A DNA stretch of 64,000 bases from Sanghuangporus weigelae (GCA_033182465.1 CP137319.1:930001-994000), one strand, 5' to 3'; positions 22,334-35,635 are shown, counted from the first letter of the stretch. The notes: a model not told the origin generated them from the sequence alone. Made by a program: numbers and translations.

Positions 22334-25300
22334 ATGAACGTCGCAAGGCTGCTTCAGGACTCGCCTTCCGACGATCGTGACAGGCTCCGCAGACAGGAGT
22401 CCAGGGACAGGCAGGATAGGGAAAGAGAAGAAGAGAGAGAACGTGAACGGGAGCGCGAGAGAGAAATTGCGAGGGAGAGAGATGAATGGGAGAGAAGTCG
22501 AGAATGGGACAGGGATAGAGAAAGGCAGAGAAGCACGCTGTCGTCAACGTCCTCGGTACCTCAGCCAGCCCACCGTTCATACTCCCCGCTCGAGAGTGCT
22601 CTGCCTTCCCGATCTCACATTCATGCATACGATAACAAGCAGCCTACGCTCCCTCCACCCCCTCGTCCAACAGGCCAGAGTCAGGGCACAAATTATGCCT
22701 ATGCTCATTCCCATTCTCCCAGCTCGGAAGCCGTACATGCTCGTTCTTACAGCCAGGATGGCCACCCGCCGTCCTCGACGCATTCACATTCCCCGCCTGC
22801 GCCATTGTTCTTGTCTCCGTTGACTGCACCAGCGCGGGAAGGCAGCGCGGCAGGTCCCGTGCCGGGAAGCACGCTTAGCACCGAATACTCGGCGGAGAAC
22901 GCCCAGCGAGCGAAAATTTCCTCCCAGCAGACGCGCGACGGGGTGCCCTCCGCGCTTTCGCGCCTCGATCAGGACAGAGATCGGGAGTACCGACAGAGGG
23001 CGCATTCACTTTCCGGATCTGGTCGCCCGCGCACACCTCCATATGGAGACTACAGCGATGCGGGGCGCATTTCACCCACTACAGCGAGATTGGGTTCCAA
23101 GCAGCATTCGCCGGAGCACGGCTCTTACTCCGTTGTTCCGCCTTCGCCATCTCATCCGCAACGAGAAGAATTCTCGCCTCCTTTGTCGAGCTCGCTTAAC
23201 AGTAATAATATAAACAGTGCTTCTCCATTGCCAAGGGCGCATTCGAACCAGGCTGCGCCGTCATCTCGTCGGCCGCCGCTACCACCGCCCACGTCGTTGC
23301 CGCCCCCGCCGAGCGCGTCGCTTAGCCGTTCACACGACAGTACCGGAGCGCCGACATCCTCGGCGATGAGCCGATCCTTTGATGGCGAACGTCCCTATAT
23401 GGTGCGTCATTTAAAGTTATTACATCATCCCCCTGGCTGTGTTCGGCCCGATGCCGCGGACCACAGCCGGTTTGGTGATCGTTGCCTCACGTGCTGATCA
23501 CGATTTGCTAACCACCATCAAATCACGCTTTTCACTTTTGCCACACAGGGCCGAGCGCCGTCGTCGTCGTCGTCATCCGTGATGAGCACTGGTCGCGAGC
23601 GCGAGCGCACGTTGAAAGAAGATATTGAACTGGAACGAGAAGTATTCGAACGTGAGCGGCGTGAGCAAAGACAGAGAGAGCGGGAACGGGGGAGAGAGTT
23701 GGAGCACAATGCACGGAGTAGATCGGCGAGCGGTAGTGCTGGTGCACAGAACGTGCTGCCAGACAGAATCGGCGATCGCGAGAGGGAGATGGCAGAGTAT
23801 CAGAGGATGAAAGACATGGATGCTATTCGAGCTGCGGCGGAAACACGTATGCAGAGTCAACCACGCGATGTGCGAGAGCGAGACGCGCAGCGCCATCACC
23901 ATCATTATCACCACCATCCACTCTCGCAGTCGCATTCACATCCTCACCTTAGCCAAAACACGCATCCTCAGCTCCAGAAGCAGCCCGAGCAACAGCCTCG
24001 GCATCAGCAACAATATCAATCATCTCTGCCGCCGCCTATTCCTGGAACGCCGTACACGTATGCGCACACCGGCAAACCGCGCATAAGCCGAAGTGGTGTG
24101 CTCAAACTTGCTCCTCCTGGGGTGACGGTACCGAATAATGTACCGCCATCGTCGTCAGATATGATATTTGCGGGTGCGCCGGGTGTCGTGATACGACACG
24201 AAACGCTAACTCTGGCTCCGCCATCTCATGTAGCTCCTACCTTACAGTTGCGGCAGGAGCAGCAACATCCTCAGCAGCAGCAACAGTCGGTTCAGGGACC
24301 GTCAGGTTCATCAGGTCCTCAGCCTATTGAGCCCATTCCTGTTGACGTGAAACAGCGCTCGCCTCCTACGATGGCTTTGCATAATTCAACTGAGATGTAC
24401 GGCGAAGGTCCTCAGGTATACAAATATCTTCCATATGGTTATAGTGAAGATCCTCATTCATTTCCTTGTCTTCAGCAGCATCCCCCGCCGACAGGCAAAC
24501 GCAAGTACTCTACTGGACCGACTGGACCTGGTGTACCTTCCCCAGGCAGTGGACCACCTCCGCCTGGGAACTTGCATCCTTCCATGATGTCTGTCCAGCA
24601 GCAGCAGCATCCGCATCAATTCGGTTCCGTGCAACCACCGTACCAAGTTCAGCATCCTCACCCGCACCAACAATCTGTTCCTCCGCCGCATCAATCTAGG
24701 CCCTCCTCGTCAGCGAACGGCTTGCCTGGACAAGGTCTTTCTGGTCACGCACATACGAACCCATATAGACACATGCCGTCCGGAATGCCGCCTCAAAGTT
24801 ATCCACTACCACCGATGCATTACAATGAAGTCCCTCCTCCACCTGTTCCGATGGCGCTTCAGCCCATGCCACCTCCATCTCCTCCACCAAGGGAGCCGAC
24901 ACCTGCAGAGCCCCCATTGCATCTCGGAACATACGTTTTCCCGCGTATACCGTTCCCGTATTTCTTCCCTTCGCGACCAGAGTTGGAGATGCGCGCACTG
25001 AACGTCAGTCCTGGACAGTTGAAGAAGGGTGCAAGGCGTGAAGCAGAGCTCGCAGCGGACCACAAGGATCGTCCGACTCATGTCACTATCCTCGTTCCAT
25101 TTGCACACCTTCCTTCTTCGCTTCCTACAGATGGACGGCCGCGTATTTGGGGCGGAGCGCCTTTATCTATTCCGAATCCCTGGGTACCGTACGTCAACTA
25201 TATGCCGCGTTCGCATGGAGCAAATGCACGGCGGATATATACGGACGACTCGGATATCGTGTTATGTGCATTACATTCCGGGCGCATTTCTTGGGCGGGA

Positions 25301-26940
25301 CTGAAACGTGCGCGTGCGGCAGGACTTGATCTCTCTGTAAGACTTGCTCTGCACAGAGATGTAGGCCGATACATTGGTGGATCGAGTGCATTTGCGGATG
25401 GGAGTGTTGTGGAGGGTTCACCGAATATGGATGTCGGCCTTAAGCGTTCTCTAGAGGGGAAGAGCTTGACAGGAAAACTGGACAATATGCGTTCGGACGG
25501 TTTGAGCTGGCTAGCTGCGCAGAGTGCTTCATGGGATAGCGGGCATGATGGGAGCGGTATTGAGGTGATCAGCACCGAATGGCTACCTGTTCGTTTACCT
25601 TTCTTTATATATCTGGCTATATGCTCACTCGCTTCGTTTTTTACAGCGGGGTTCAGCTCGTAAGCTCGGTCTTCGTAATCGTTCACAGCGCTTAAAAGAG
25701 TATACCGAGCGACGGCGGGTTATCATGAAAGAAGTCGATCCAGAAGAATTGGTCGTTTCTTCGGGGCCTTCTGCGACCGTACTCGGAAAGCGATCTGCCT
25801 TGCTGCAAGAACTCTCCTGTAACACTCTCACCACCATTGGGGATTGCCAATCTACCGCTAGGACGGTAGTGTTTGGCAAGTGCCACGAGGTAGAATCAGC
25901 AGGGTGGGTCTTTATTCTGTTCTCACTGTTAATTAATGGTGATTCTTAACAGCTTGTTTGACACATCCAGCTTCAAATATGACCCAATTACTGTTCGATC
26001 TGCTCTGTTTCCTCCTATGAGTGTCTCTTCAACACCGTCTGAGCGTGAACGGCCTCGAGGGCGACGAAAGCGCCGCAAGGTTAACAACTCAAGTCGCGAT
26101 GGTGACGATCTTCAGAGCGAACCGGGTACGGATGCTAGAAGATCACCGTCTCCGCGACGTGCGGGCAGAGGTATCATACTCGAGAACGGCGAGGAACGTT
26201 TCTTGTTGGCCCTGCGCGGTACGGCAAATGGGACAGACGCCGACAAGGAGAACCGAGTGAGCTCCTTTGACGGTGTAGACGGATCCGGTGTCGCAAGAAG
26301 AAGCAGAAGGAGCTATGATCTTTTCTCTTTGCCACGAACCTCGACCCCGTGTGTCTCGCTTGCTTCTGGGAGCTCGGCTGCTGGACCAGAAAGCGGGCCT
26401 GTGGTTAATGGCAATGGCGTTCAGAAACCTGATGTTGTCGGCCCGATGACGCCAAAATCGATTCGCAGCCAGACCGGATCTCCTCAAAATGCTGGAAAGA
26501 ATCTGGATACACTGAACGATACAATTCCCGCGGGTAAGGACGATGCTGGTAAAACGGATGCGTGTGGCGGTGAACGATTACCTTCCAAGACGTCTATCAA
26601 GACCGCTCCTATGCCTACTCCGCCTGCCACGACCGAGACTGAACATCCACCGTCTCCTTCCTTCCTCAACGATACAGTCAAAAGTAAAACAGAAAGTGCC
26701 AAGGCGCCGCATATTCTGTGCCGCGACGTAGGCGAGGATAACATGCACTTCTCCGACGACGGTCTCATGGTTCTCGGCGCCGGCCGCGCTTCGCTCGACA
26801 ACGGTGCGGGGAAAGAAAAGGGAGCATTGGCGATTCGGGTAGATCGCTGGCGTTGGGTGGGGTCACGGGATAGTGCGATTCTGAAAAACTTGCCTTCGCG
26901 AGACGATGCAGTTGCGGGTTTGGGCATTGTGGTATCGTGA
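22334..26940 (+). CDS. RXT3: Rxt3-domain protein, predicted subunit of the Rpd3L-type histone deacetylase complex
   Basis: Four exons (22334-23401, 23549-25588, 25647-25904, 25954-26940) give 1450 residues. The first third is low complexity: an Arg/Glu/Asp repeat helix (RERERERERE) and Pro/Ser/Gln-rich stretches. The Rxt3 domain spans roughly 24930-26010: LGTYVFPRIPFPYFFP, THVTILVPFAHLP, IWGGAPLSIPNPW, RRIYTDDSDIVLCALHSG, WDSGHDGSGIEVISTEW and, across an intron, SFKYDPITVRSALFPP. In yeast Rxt3 belongs to the large Rpd3 corepressor complex in the nucleus; membership here is inferred from the domain. The C-terminal exon has basic runs (RPRGRRKRRKVN) usable as a nuclear signal. The protein is far longer than yeast Rxt3, as is common in basidiomycetes. 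No breaks were seen. Confidence 0.82.
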
Positions 26941-27989
26941 ATCATGCATGAATAATTAATTAATTAATTCTCTCTGCTCTTTGCATAATTGACTTCATAT
27001 GCATTTATGTAGACTTACTGAATCTGAAGATGCTGTACTCAGAACATGTTTCTTTCTCGTTGTATCATATTGACCGAAGTTTTTCTCTTTTCTATGGCTG
27101 TCATTCTCCTGGCTGCAAGGTTTCAGAAAAGAGGCTGTTCTGACGGCGGATAATCAAGAAGGTATGAGATAAGCGGTTCTGCTAATAAGCAGTAAACTTT
27201 GTGAACTCAGCCATGACCGTTCGGCTTGTGCAGTTGAACTTTTATTACCTTCAAAGCTTACCCGATGGACAAGTCCATCTGTTGATGTTCCCCGGTCCAA
27301 AAACGCTAATTAAATTTTGTAGCTAATTTGATTCCTGTCGTCAACGTGCGGCACGTGCCGACTTCACTTGAAATCAAACCTCTCCCATCCATCGAATCGT
27401 ATTTTGCCTGTGATGGCTTAACAGCCGTTGTCTCTTCTTTTGTTCGCATTTTGGCGATGTTTTGGAGGGATTATCTGTCTCAGATAGACAGTCTATCGAT
27501 GGCTCTTCGTCGACGTTGAAGCGCTATGCATAATGCAGTTTATGCATAGCTACGTGCTGATATCGATACTTCACCTCAGTCGGAAGTGAATAGACAACGG
27601 AAATTGCCAGAGACCTATTCGCTATGCGTCGGAATATAGGTAAACTTGTGAGATGGTTGTATACAAGACTTTTCGCTGTACGTACGATCCTGAATTGCAC
27701 TGCCTTCCGGAAGCATATATGTCGCAGAGGTGAGTGCTATTTTTAGCTCAACCACTGTTTTTGATCCAGAATCATTAACTAACGCGTACATTATTGTCAA
27801 ATAAGTATGTGCTATTTGTTTCTCACTATATGATTCAATTCCTTAATTGTCGTTGTTATTATCTTCGCCTAAACCTCTTCCAGACAGACACTCTTACCGC
27901 GTTATATACGAATCAGATTCCGTGTCTCGGTAGTCGCGTCACCCTCTGAACAATGGACGTAGGCCAAGAGCATTCTTGCTCGAAGGCCT
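26941..27989. other. Long intergenic region without recognised gene
   Basis: About 1 kb. It begins with a short (AATT)n run near 26951-26969. An 11-bp inverted repeat (GCTATGCATAA / TTATGCATAGC, 27523-27533 and 27540-27550) is present. No coding or RNA gene was recognised. Confidence 0.5.
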
Positions 27990-27997
27990 ATAAAATA
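27990..27997 (+). promoter_or_regulatory. TATA box of the aspartic protease gene
   Basis: TATAAAAT 94 bp before the start codon, in a position typical for a strongly expressed secreted-enzyme gene. Confidence 0.55.
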
Positions 27998-28090
27998 ACG
28001 GCTTGACCATTTGAATCTACAAGTCATTCATTCATTCTATCCCTCATCTAACCCTCTCTACTTACCGCCTAACTGAACAAGTCGCTCTCT

Positions 28091-29546
28091 ATGATGTTCA
28101 CTTCATCGTCGTTACTCACCACTGTGTTGCTGCTTGCACTTTCGGTCGTAGGCTCTCCTGTGGCCACTGGTAATGATGCGTCTACTGGAAACTTGCCCTT
28201 CTCTCTGAAGCTGAGCCTCAATGGAATGAAGCTGCCGGAGTTGGATCGCGCGCGTGCATCGCATTTCTTTACGCATGGGAAGCAATTCGAAGCGTCTGGC
28301 TCGAAGGACACAGAGGAGACGCTCTCGCGACTGAACAGACGAGCATCGAACGTCAATGTCACGAATACTGCCGTTATGTATGTTGCTAACGTGGATATTG
28401 GTAACCCTGCGACGAGCTACACGCTTTTGATCGATACGGGGTCTTCAAATACTTGGGTCAGTGCTTAACTTCGTCCAAGGAATTGCTGCGTATTGACTTT
28501 GGTTTCTTTGCTAAGATCGGAGCGAATAAGACTTATTCGACAACCAAAGTGAGCAAGGGCACTGGACAGACATTCAATGTCACCTACGGCTCTGGGAACG
28601 TGACGGGCTCGGAGTGTTAGTTCAATTTTTTGTTTTGTTTCCCGAGACAGTTTATGAAGTCCTTTTGTTTCTTCCTTAGACATCGACACTTTAGCGCTCT
28701 CGTCATCGCTTGTTATCGACCAGCAATCGATTGGCGTAGCCACGTCTTCAAATGGCCTAACAGGACTCGATGGGATTCTCGGGCTTGGACCAGTCGACTT
28801 GACACAGGGCACGGTCTCCGACACGTCGAAAGTCCCCACCGTAGCAGACAACCTCTACTCGCAAAAGAAAATAAACACGGAGGTTGTCGGGATCTCGTTC
28901 AACCCTGCCACATCAGCTTCAGAGACAAATGGCGAGATGACCTTCGGTGGTGATGATTCGTCCAAATATGACGGTGCTATCACATATGCGTCCGTCACGA
29001 AGCAGTCACCTGCGAAACGTTATTGGGGATACGAACAGACCGTCACGTACGGCTCGTCTGGGGAGAAGGTTCTATCGTCGACGGCTGGTATCCTGGATAC
29101 GGGAACGACGTTGCTCTTACTCGCGACCGACGCCTTTAATCGCTACAAGAGCCTCACAGGCGCGACTTACGACCAAGGAACAGGGCTGCTAATGATCTCG
29201 AGCTCGCAGTACCAAAACCTGCAAAGCCTTTACTTCCAAGTCAACAAGGCGAAGTTCGAGCTCACCCCCAATGCACAAATCTGGCCTCGTTCGCTCAACA
29301 CGTATATCGGCGGTACGAATCAGAACATCTATCTCATCGTCAGCGACGTACGTCAGATTTTTATTCTCATGGTTGAAGCTGTGTTCTGAGACATTCGTTG
29401 CTTTTTAGCTTGGAACAAATAGCGGTCGAGGTCTTGACTTCATCAACGGATATACGTTTCTGGAGCGATTCTACTCGGTATACGACACGACCAACAAGCG
29501 AATTGGTCTTGCAACTACATCGAACACTAAAGCAACGACGAACTGA
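28091..29546 (+). CDS. Secreted pepsin-like aspartic protease (A1, polyporopepsin type)
   Basis: Four exons (28091-28456, 28516-28615, 28680-29347, 29409-29546) give 423 residues. A signal peptide (SSLLTTVLLLALSVVGSP) and a propeptide ending near LNRRASN come first. The mature enzyme starts VNVTNTAVMYVANVDIG. Both catalytic aspartates are present: LIDTGSSNTWV in exon 1 and ILDTGTTLLLL in exon 3. Also seen are the flap-region TYGSGNVTGSE, DGILGLGPVDLT and a C-terminal GLDFINGYTFLERFYSVYD. It should digest protein outside the cell at acid pH. The introns are 58-65 bp. Homology to polyporopepsin (rennet-like fungal milk-clotting enzymes) is from motif recognition. Confidence 0.93.
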
Positions 29547-29854
29547 TATACATGTCCATCCGCCGATATACCACTGTTTGTTTAAGTAGAAGATTGCTGT
29601 CGGTCATTTTCCCTTGACAATCACTCTTTGATCAACGAAACAATCGTGACGAGCAACGAACGAAAAGACTCCATAGCGCACTACGTAAAACACGCAAACC
29701 AACAGAATAAAAACTGAACGATAAATAAGTTATCCAAAGTCATAAATACGGGAAGAACTCGAAGAGAAAGGGCCACTAAATGAGAAAGAGAGGAGATTCC
29801 ACACAGCCAGAGTATCGACAACAATCACGGAACAAAGACAGCATTTAGAAAAGT
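29547..29854. other. Convergent 3' spacer
   Basis: About 300 bp between the stop codons of two convergent genes. Only 3' untranslated sequence is expected; nothing else was seen. Confidence 0.5.
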
Positions 29855-32800
29855 TTAAGAGCTTTTTGCAAGAGGGTATCGAGTTCCTGAAGAAACAGTC
29901 ACCGTCAACGCCATCCTTTCCAATAAAGTCGCCAGAGAATTTTCACGCACCATATCTATCTCCTTCATCTTTTTGAAAGTACCTGCATATACATCCCGAA
30001 TTTGCGGGTGAACAGTCTCAGGATCGATCGGCGTGCCAAAGAAGAGCTTGTCCACCTCGTCCGGCGAGGGTGGGGGCGGTTCTCTCCCCAGCATAGCCTT
30101 TGAATGGATGACAGCGAGCATTTCGGTAAGGCCGAACTCACCCTTTGGTATACGTGGACGTTTTGCAGCTTGTATCGGGGAGGGACTCATGGCTAAGCGG
30201 GATGGAGCGTTGGCCACGGGTGTAGCTGATGCAGCGGTGCGATAGTCTGAGGAAACGTCGGAAAGAACGGACTCTATTGATGGTTGGTATTGACGATGCG
30301 ATGGTGTATCCGATGAAGATGTTGCTGTGGGGGTTACTGAACGTGATCTGCTTGCGTTGATATCTTTGGTCGCAGTAGGTGTAATAGAACGATGTGAAGC
30401 CAGGCCCGATGCAGTGGGTGTCGCTGCTCGACTTCCTGAACCCTCGCTCTGTCCATCTTCAGAGTACATTGAAGGCGAGGCTGACCTGAATGTTGAAGTC
30501 GAAGTCGACTGGGAGACAGGCCCATTCTTTATCTTGTCTAGCACACGATTAATCAAGGCACTCGGTTGACCTCCTTTCATCGCTCCGCTCAGAAGATCAT
30601 TTATAGAGCTTTCAGAACCTGAAGTTGGGATCGACTGCATCGAGTCCGAAGTCTTAAGCTCTTCCTCGACAATGTCGCTGACATCATATGTCTCGCCGTC
30701 AGGCTGCACGTACGAATAGCGCATCTTGCTGTCTGTATCAATGCGTTGACTTCGAAGCATCGCCTTATCAGGAAGCATTACATCAATTCCCCGCTGAGAA
30801 TTTGCCTGAGCTGATAGAATGGCCTTCTGATTTGCCCTCGACGCAGCGCGTTGAGCAGCGATGATTTCCTGTCTCGACATTTGGCGGGTCTTTGTTTCAC
30901 CAGAGATGCTTCCTCTGTCGCCAGATGCAGTATCACGATGTAGATGGGAAAGAGCGAGCTCATCAAGAGGTGCAGAAAGTCGATGTTGACGATTCGACGT
31001 CGGTCTGTATGCAACTGCACGACGTAGAACGAACACAGGATCATCGCTCTGAATATCCTCCGGAGACCCTAGAAGAAGCTGGGCTGAATCTACAGAACGA
31101 CGACGAATTTCGCTCGAACGTCTGTACGTTGGTGGACGAGGGAAGGCATCGATAACTTTACTCGAGGGTTGCAGCTCACGTTCTGGAAGTAACAATGTCA
31201 GCACAATCTAAACTAGGAATAACTGTGCTTACCTTGTCCATCGACCTGGACAGTAAGGATGTAGCGTACGCGCGAAGTACTCCGTCTCTTCGTCAATTTA
31301 TCCTCGACTTCATCCCCACCATCCACAACACCTTCTAAAATCCCGAAGCGCTCTAATCCAAGCTCGATAACTTCTGCAACAGTAATGTTCTTCGGGAAAT
31401 TGAAGTACTTCTTACGAAGATTCTGATGTATATCCGGGTTGACAGCTGAGCTCGACCCTGATCTCTCCCGTAACGTCTCCTTGAATACTATAGCTTCAGT
31501 GTGAGGATCGAAGACCATGTTGTCGGGAAGTTCTTCTGGGTAGATAACAAGTTGCATAGCGAAGCGTACTGAAGGAGAACTGAATCGTTCTGGACTGGCA
31601 TTGCTAAGGTCTGAGTTCGAGACAGACAAAGTCCGGCCACGGAGGAAACTATCTGCCTCAGAGCCTGATTTACCAACTGTGCTGAGAGAGTCGTTATCAG
31701 CATTAGAACCGTCCTTCTCCTCATTGCCTACTCGGTTCAAGTAAAACTTGACAGCAGAATCGTCCGTAAAGTCATTCATCGGAAGTTTCTTAATAGCAGG
31801 ATGCGATGAGAGATTGCTAGCAACAGAGCTTATACTGCCCATGCTACTTCGCTTCACTCTCATCGGCATTTGCTCAGCTTCTTCCACGAGCTGCTCGAAG
31901 ACTCCGAGTGGCTTCATATCGGGAGTTAATTTGAGCGTAGTTCCTCCTTCCACCTGTTTGACTGTGAGATAGTATTCCGAAGCATCCTCGCCCGCTGCGA
32001 GACGGAAACGTTGCATTGACTGGCGCACTAGATCAGCGGCCGTTGTTGAGGTGTTGAGTAATACAGTCTTGAAGGTCGCGTCGCTCTGCAAGTTGTCCCC
32101 AGCGAACACACGAATGACACTGAGCTCGGGTACGCTCATACCATTCTGGCCCTCCACTCCGGAGGCGGGTGAAAGGATGAGTGAACCTGGTCTACCACTT
32201 GGCGTACGGAAGGATGCATTGACCGGTGCCAATCCAAGACCAAAGCCTGAGCTGCTAGGAGAACTGGACAGTGAGCCGGATGGTTGAGTGGGCATGACGA
32301 GTGACGCAGACTGTGTGGCATAGGAAGGTTGTTCTGGAGGCGAAGAAGGCGAACGCTTGAGATATTCAAAATATAGCGCTTGCTGCTGCTGATCACGTTC
32401 TCGAAGAGATGACGCATGCTGCGAGACTTGAATCGTCGCTGGCTGTTGTTGCTGTTGTGGAGGCCTAGATTGCTGGGGCGGCGCTTGATTCTGTTGAGGT
32501 TGCTGTACGGGAGTGACCACGCGCTGCTGAAGTTGCTGGCGTGTAGCAGGAGCAGGAGAAATGACACCCCTACCACCACTTTCAGGCGGGACGCTGGTAT
32601 ACGGCGTCTGAACGTGCGAATGAGCGCTAGAAGAAACGGTAGCGCTAGATTCTTCTGAGCCTCTAGTACGCCCGTCAACCGCAGCCACAGCAGCCATGTT
32701 CTCAATAGACGCCTTGCTGCCCTTATCCTTATCCTTCTTGCGACCGAACAATCCGGAAAACACGCTGCCTTTCTTCTTTTTTTCCTTTGTGCTGTCACGT

Positions 32801-34403
32801 TCGCTGTCCTCAGAGTCTTTGTCCTTGTCGCTGCGTTCCTTACGCAATTTCCCGTGACCACTCGGAGCTGGACTAGCAGTTGAACGCGTCTCCTCGCTCG
32901 CGGAGCGTTGCATTTCCTTCCTCTGTTGAGACTGTATAGGAGCTGGACCCAGGCCAATGTCGCCTCTGCCCTTCGCGCTTGCGATGCGTTTTCGCGCAGC
33001 TTCTTCAGCGGCCTCGATCTCTTCACGAGCACGTTTGCGCTCCTGTTCAAGTTGCTCCTGATGCTTTTGGATAATAGCACTTGGAAGCAACGGTCCCGGC
33101 CCAATTTGCTGCTGTGATTGTTGCTGCTGCGATTCGTCTCTAATAGGTTCATCTCTGGCGATAGAAGGGGTAATAACTAGTCTCTTCGTCTCCGTTTCTT
33201 CGGCGGGATCCCGTATTTGCGCAGGGCGGGCTTGTTGATCTGTGTCTTGCTGAGCTAGCAAACGTTCTCGCGATGTCTGGCTGCGCAGTTGAGGCTGTTG
33301 CCCTAGTTGTTGGAGTTGCTGCTGCGGTAGTTGATTTTGAAGCTGATCTTGCTGTTCGACTTGCTGATCCATTTGCTGCGGAGTCTGTTGAATCTGTCCT
33401 GCGGCGTATGGACCAGCGCGAAGCGCGGCCGGTACTACAGATCCTCGTTCGTCAGACAATTGCATTTCTATGTCTTCAGTTTGGCTCCTTTGTGCAGCTG
33501 CAAGATCTTCGGCTGCCTTAGATTCACTGTCCACGATCATGTTGGCTTCATTCTGCTCCTCTGCTGGAGTGGACACGTCCTTGACAGGCGCGTCTTCAAT
33601 CTCGACGTCATCCTCAGACCATTCAGCTTCGCCTTCCTCCTCATCTTCATTCCAAACAGCAGGAGGATATCGGAAGATACTAGATTGCCTGTGGAAAGCT
33701 ACTCCCCGCTTGCCCCCATTGGTTGCACTTGCGTCACCACCAGGAGCATCGATCTGTACACGATTCCGGTTACGAGAAGATTTGGAAGCAGCTGGGTTCG
33801 TGCTGTCCACCTCTGCCTGCGTAGCTGAAGCGAGCTTGAAAAAAGAATAAGTATCGTCATCGTTGCAGGTAGGTAGATTTTCTGACTTACGTCGACATTA
33901 CGATGCCTGTTCAGCCGTGCAAGTCTCTCGAATGGAGTCTCAATGTTCTCAGCAGGTATGTATCCAACCTCTTGCGTCTTCAAGACGCGCACTAGCCACC
34001 AGTAGCTATTGCTATCATCCATGAGAAAGAGACTGTCTCCCTTCACGACGCTCGCTTGACCCTCGACCGTCGCAGAGAAGTTTGTAAGGGAGTACACGAG
34101 GTCGAAGTCAATCGATTCATTCGGTATAGAGAGCGACGAAGACGAGTCGGACATGTAGTCTCCAATCGTGTCGTCCTCCTCATTGTCGTCAAGGTCGTGA
34201 TCGCGTTCGGCCCCGTAGTTATGTTCCATTGGCTCCATTACTTCCTGACCGATTTCTTCTCCCTCTGCATCCGAAGAATCCTCCATGATGGATTGCTCCG
34301 CATCCATTTGACCATATTGCTGATGAGCGTGTGTCGTGTCGTCTGGGTGGATTCGGTCACGCAGATCGAACGTGTCCTGTCTTCGAGGGCGATGGGGCTG
34401 CAT
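29855..34403 (-). CDS. TEA4: Tea4/Bud14-type cell polarity protein with SH3 and Ras-association-like domains
   Basis: Three exons (34403-33891, 33834-31233, 31182-29855) give 1480 residues. An acidic N-terminus leads into an SH3 domain, FSATVEGQASVVKGDSL, DDSNSYWWLVRVLKTQEVG and YIPAENIETPFERLARLN, highly characteristic of fission-yeast Tea4 and budding-yeast Bud14. Shortly after it KRGVAFH fits the [R/K]-x(0,1)-V-x-F docking motif for protein phosphatase 1, which those proteins recruit; it precedes an acidic patch as in relatives. A long Gln/Pro/Ser-rich linker with a KKKKGSVFSGLFGRKKDKDK basic patch follows. Then come two ubiquitin-like/RA-like blocks: SVIRVFAGDNL...FKTVLL...LVRQSMQRF and NFPKNITVAEVIELGLERFG...RYILTVQVDGQ. 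In fungi these proteins sit at growing tips and link microtubules to polarity. Function here is inferred. Confidence 0.8.
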
Positions 34404-35230
34404 TTCTATTCTGCTTGAACGTCGTCAGATTGACTGAGAAAGACACGGTACGAGAAAGCAGACAGGACGCAAAAATAAGAAGCTATTATGAATACTACAT
34501 AAGTATATGTGCGCGCGCTAGGTACCCCGCATGTGCAAACAGCGCGTGACAAGACAATCATGTTCTTATCATCTTCTAGCTCATGCCACACCATCATCAT
34601 ATCTTCTCTCCAAATATTACCTACAACACCAAGAAAAGGTGCTCACCGAAACTGGGAAGATGCGCAAGGCGAGTAACATGTAAGGCTGGGCCAGCAGGCG
34701 TACTTCTAATTGCTCAGTCGTTGGTAGTGAAAAAGGGAAAAAAGAAAGAGCGTTTATCAAGCAGGAGTATATATGCAGACTGAGAGGGGAAAAGAGAGAT
34801 GCCAGAGTGTGTTACGGCGCAGAGGCTGCCTTGGCGAGGACGGGCGCCCGGTGATTGAGGTAAATGGTCAGGTTCAAGAAAGGCAATAATCAAATAGCTT
34901 ACATTATCCATGCATCATCAAACTTTATTTTTAAATGCGGATTCCCTCTAAACAAAGACCCATATTCAAGAATTAGGCAGCACGTCTCGTACTGTATAAG
35001 TGCTGACAACTAGCAAAGGAGTTTCCATTTGATGAAAACGTTTACCAGTACGGCCGAATCAAAACGAGTCGACAGTTTTTCCGCCAAGTTCTTCCTCTCC
35101 TCTAAAGTACCGAACCAAACAGACATCGTCAGGACAATCACTGTTCATCTCTTTCAAATTGTCGGCTTCCTTGAGTCTCCTCCCTCCTGCGTCTCTTCTT
35201 ACTTGCTCATCATTACCACCAAAGTCATTA
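34404..35230. other. Divergent intergenic region
   Basis: About 830 bp between TEA4 (leftward) and the uncertain small gene at 35231. No further gene was recognised. Confidence 0.45.
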
Positions 35231-35635
35231 TGTCCCAAGATAGAGCTACCTCGCAGGACAAGTGTTCATGCAGTACGTTGAGGGACGTTTCCAATGGCGA
35301 CTTCGTACACCCTCCGGTTATTCAGGGTATATCTCTCGGCACGGAGGAGGAGCCCCTGAATCGTCCTCCTCCATTCGAAGACCCCTTTGAGGTAGTTTTT
35401 CCTTTTGTAAGAAGAATAACTCTAACCAGCGCTTGCAGACTGCGATAGACGGACAACCTGAAAGTGCACCAAGAGAAAACATGCCAGTCCCTCCAGCACC
35501 GAAGGTAAGGCGATGCAGCAGTCCAATCGTTGTATGAGGTTCATAATAGAAGTCAGTTATCACCTATAGAGCTCCCGCCCATCGTTGATGATACTATATT
35601 TGTCCGTTACTCGGTGGAACATGTATGAGACCTGA
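35231..35635 (+). CDS. Possible small hypothetical gene
   Basis: ATG 35231 opens a frame MSQDRATSQDKCSCSTLRD with a proline-rich, acidic stretch (PLNRPPPFEDPFE). A GT-AG intron of about 50 bp fits after FEDPFE, followed by TAIDGQPESAPRENMPV. A second intron after PPAPK joins to SSRPSLMILYLSVTRWNMY and a stop. The result is around 90 residues with no recognised domain. The two consistent introns are the main reason to list it, and it could be a chance frame. Confidence 0.3.

Noticed and set aside
27523-27550. 11-bp inverted repeat (GCTATGCATAA ... TTATGCATAGC) as a terminator or small RNA
   Set aside because: Isolated, AT-rich, not next to a gene end; such short palindromes are expected by chance at this scale.
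32136-33152. Long second frame (338 codons) inside the TEA4 gene, same strand
   Set aside because: It overlaps the true exon in another frame and is a Gln/Arg/Leu-rich product of the CAG/CTG-rich linker; no domain.
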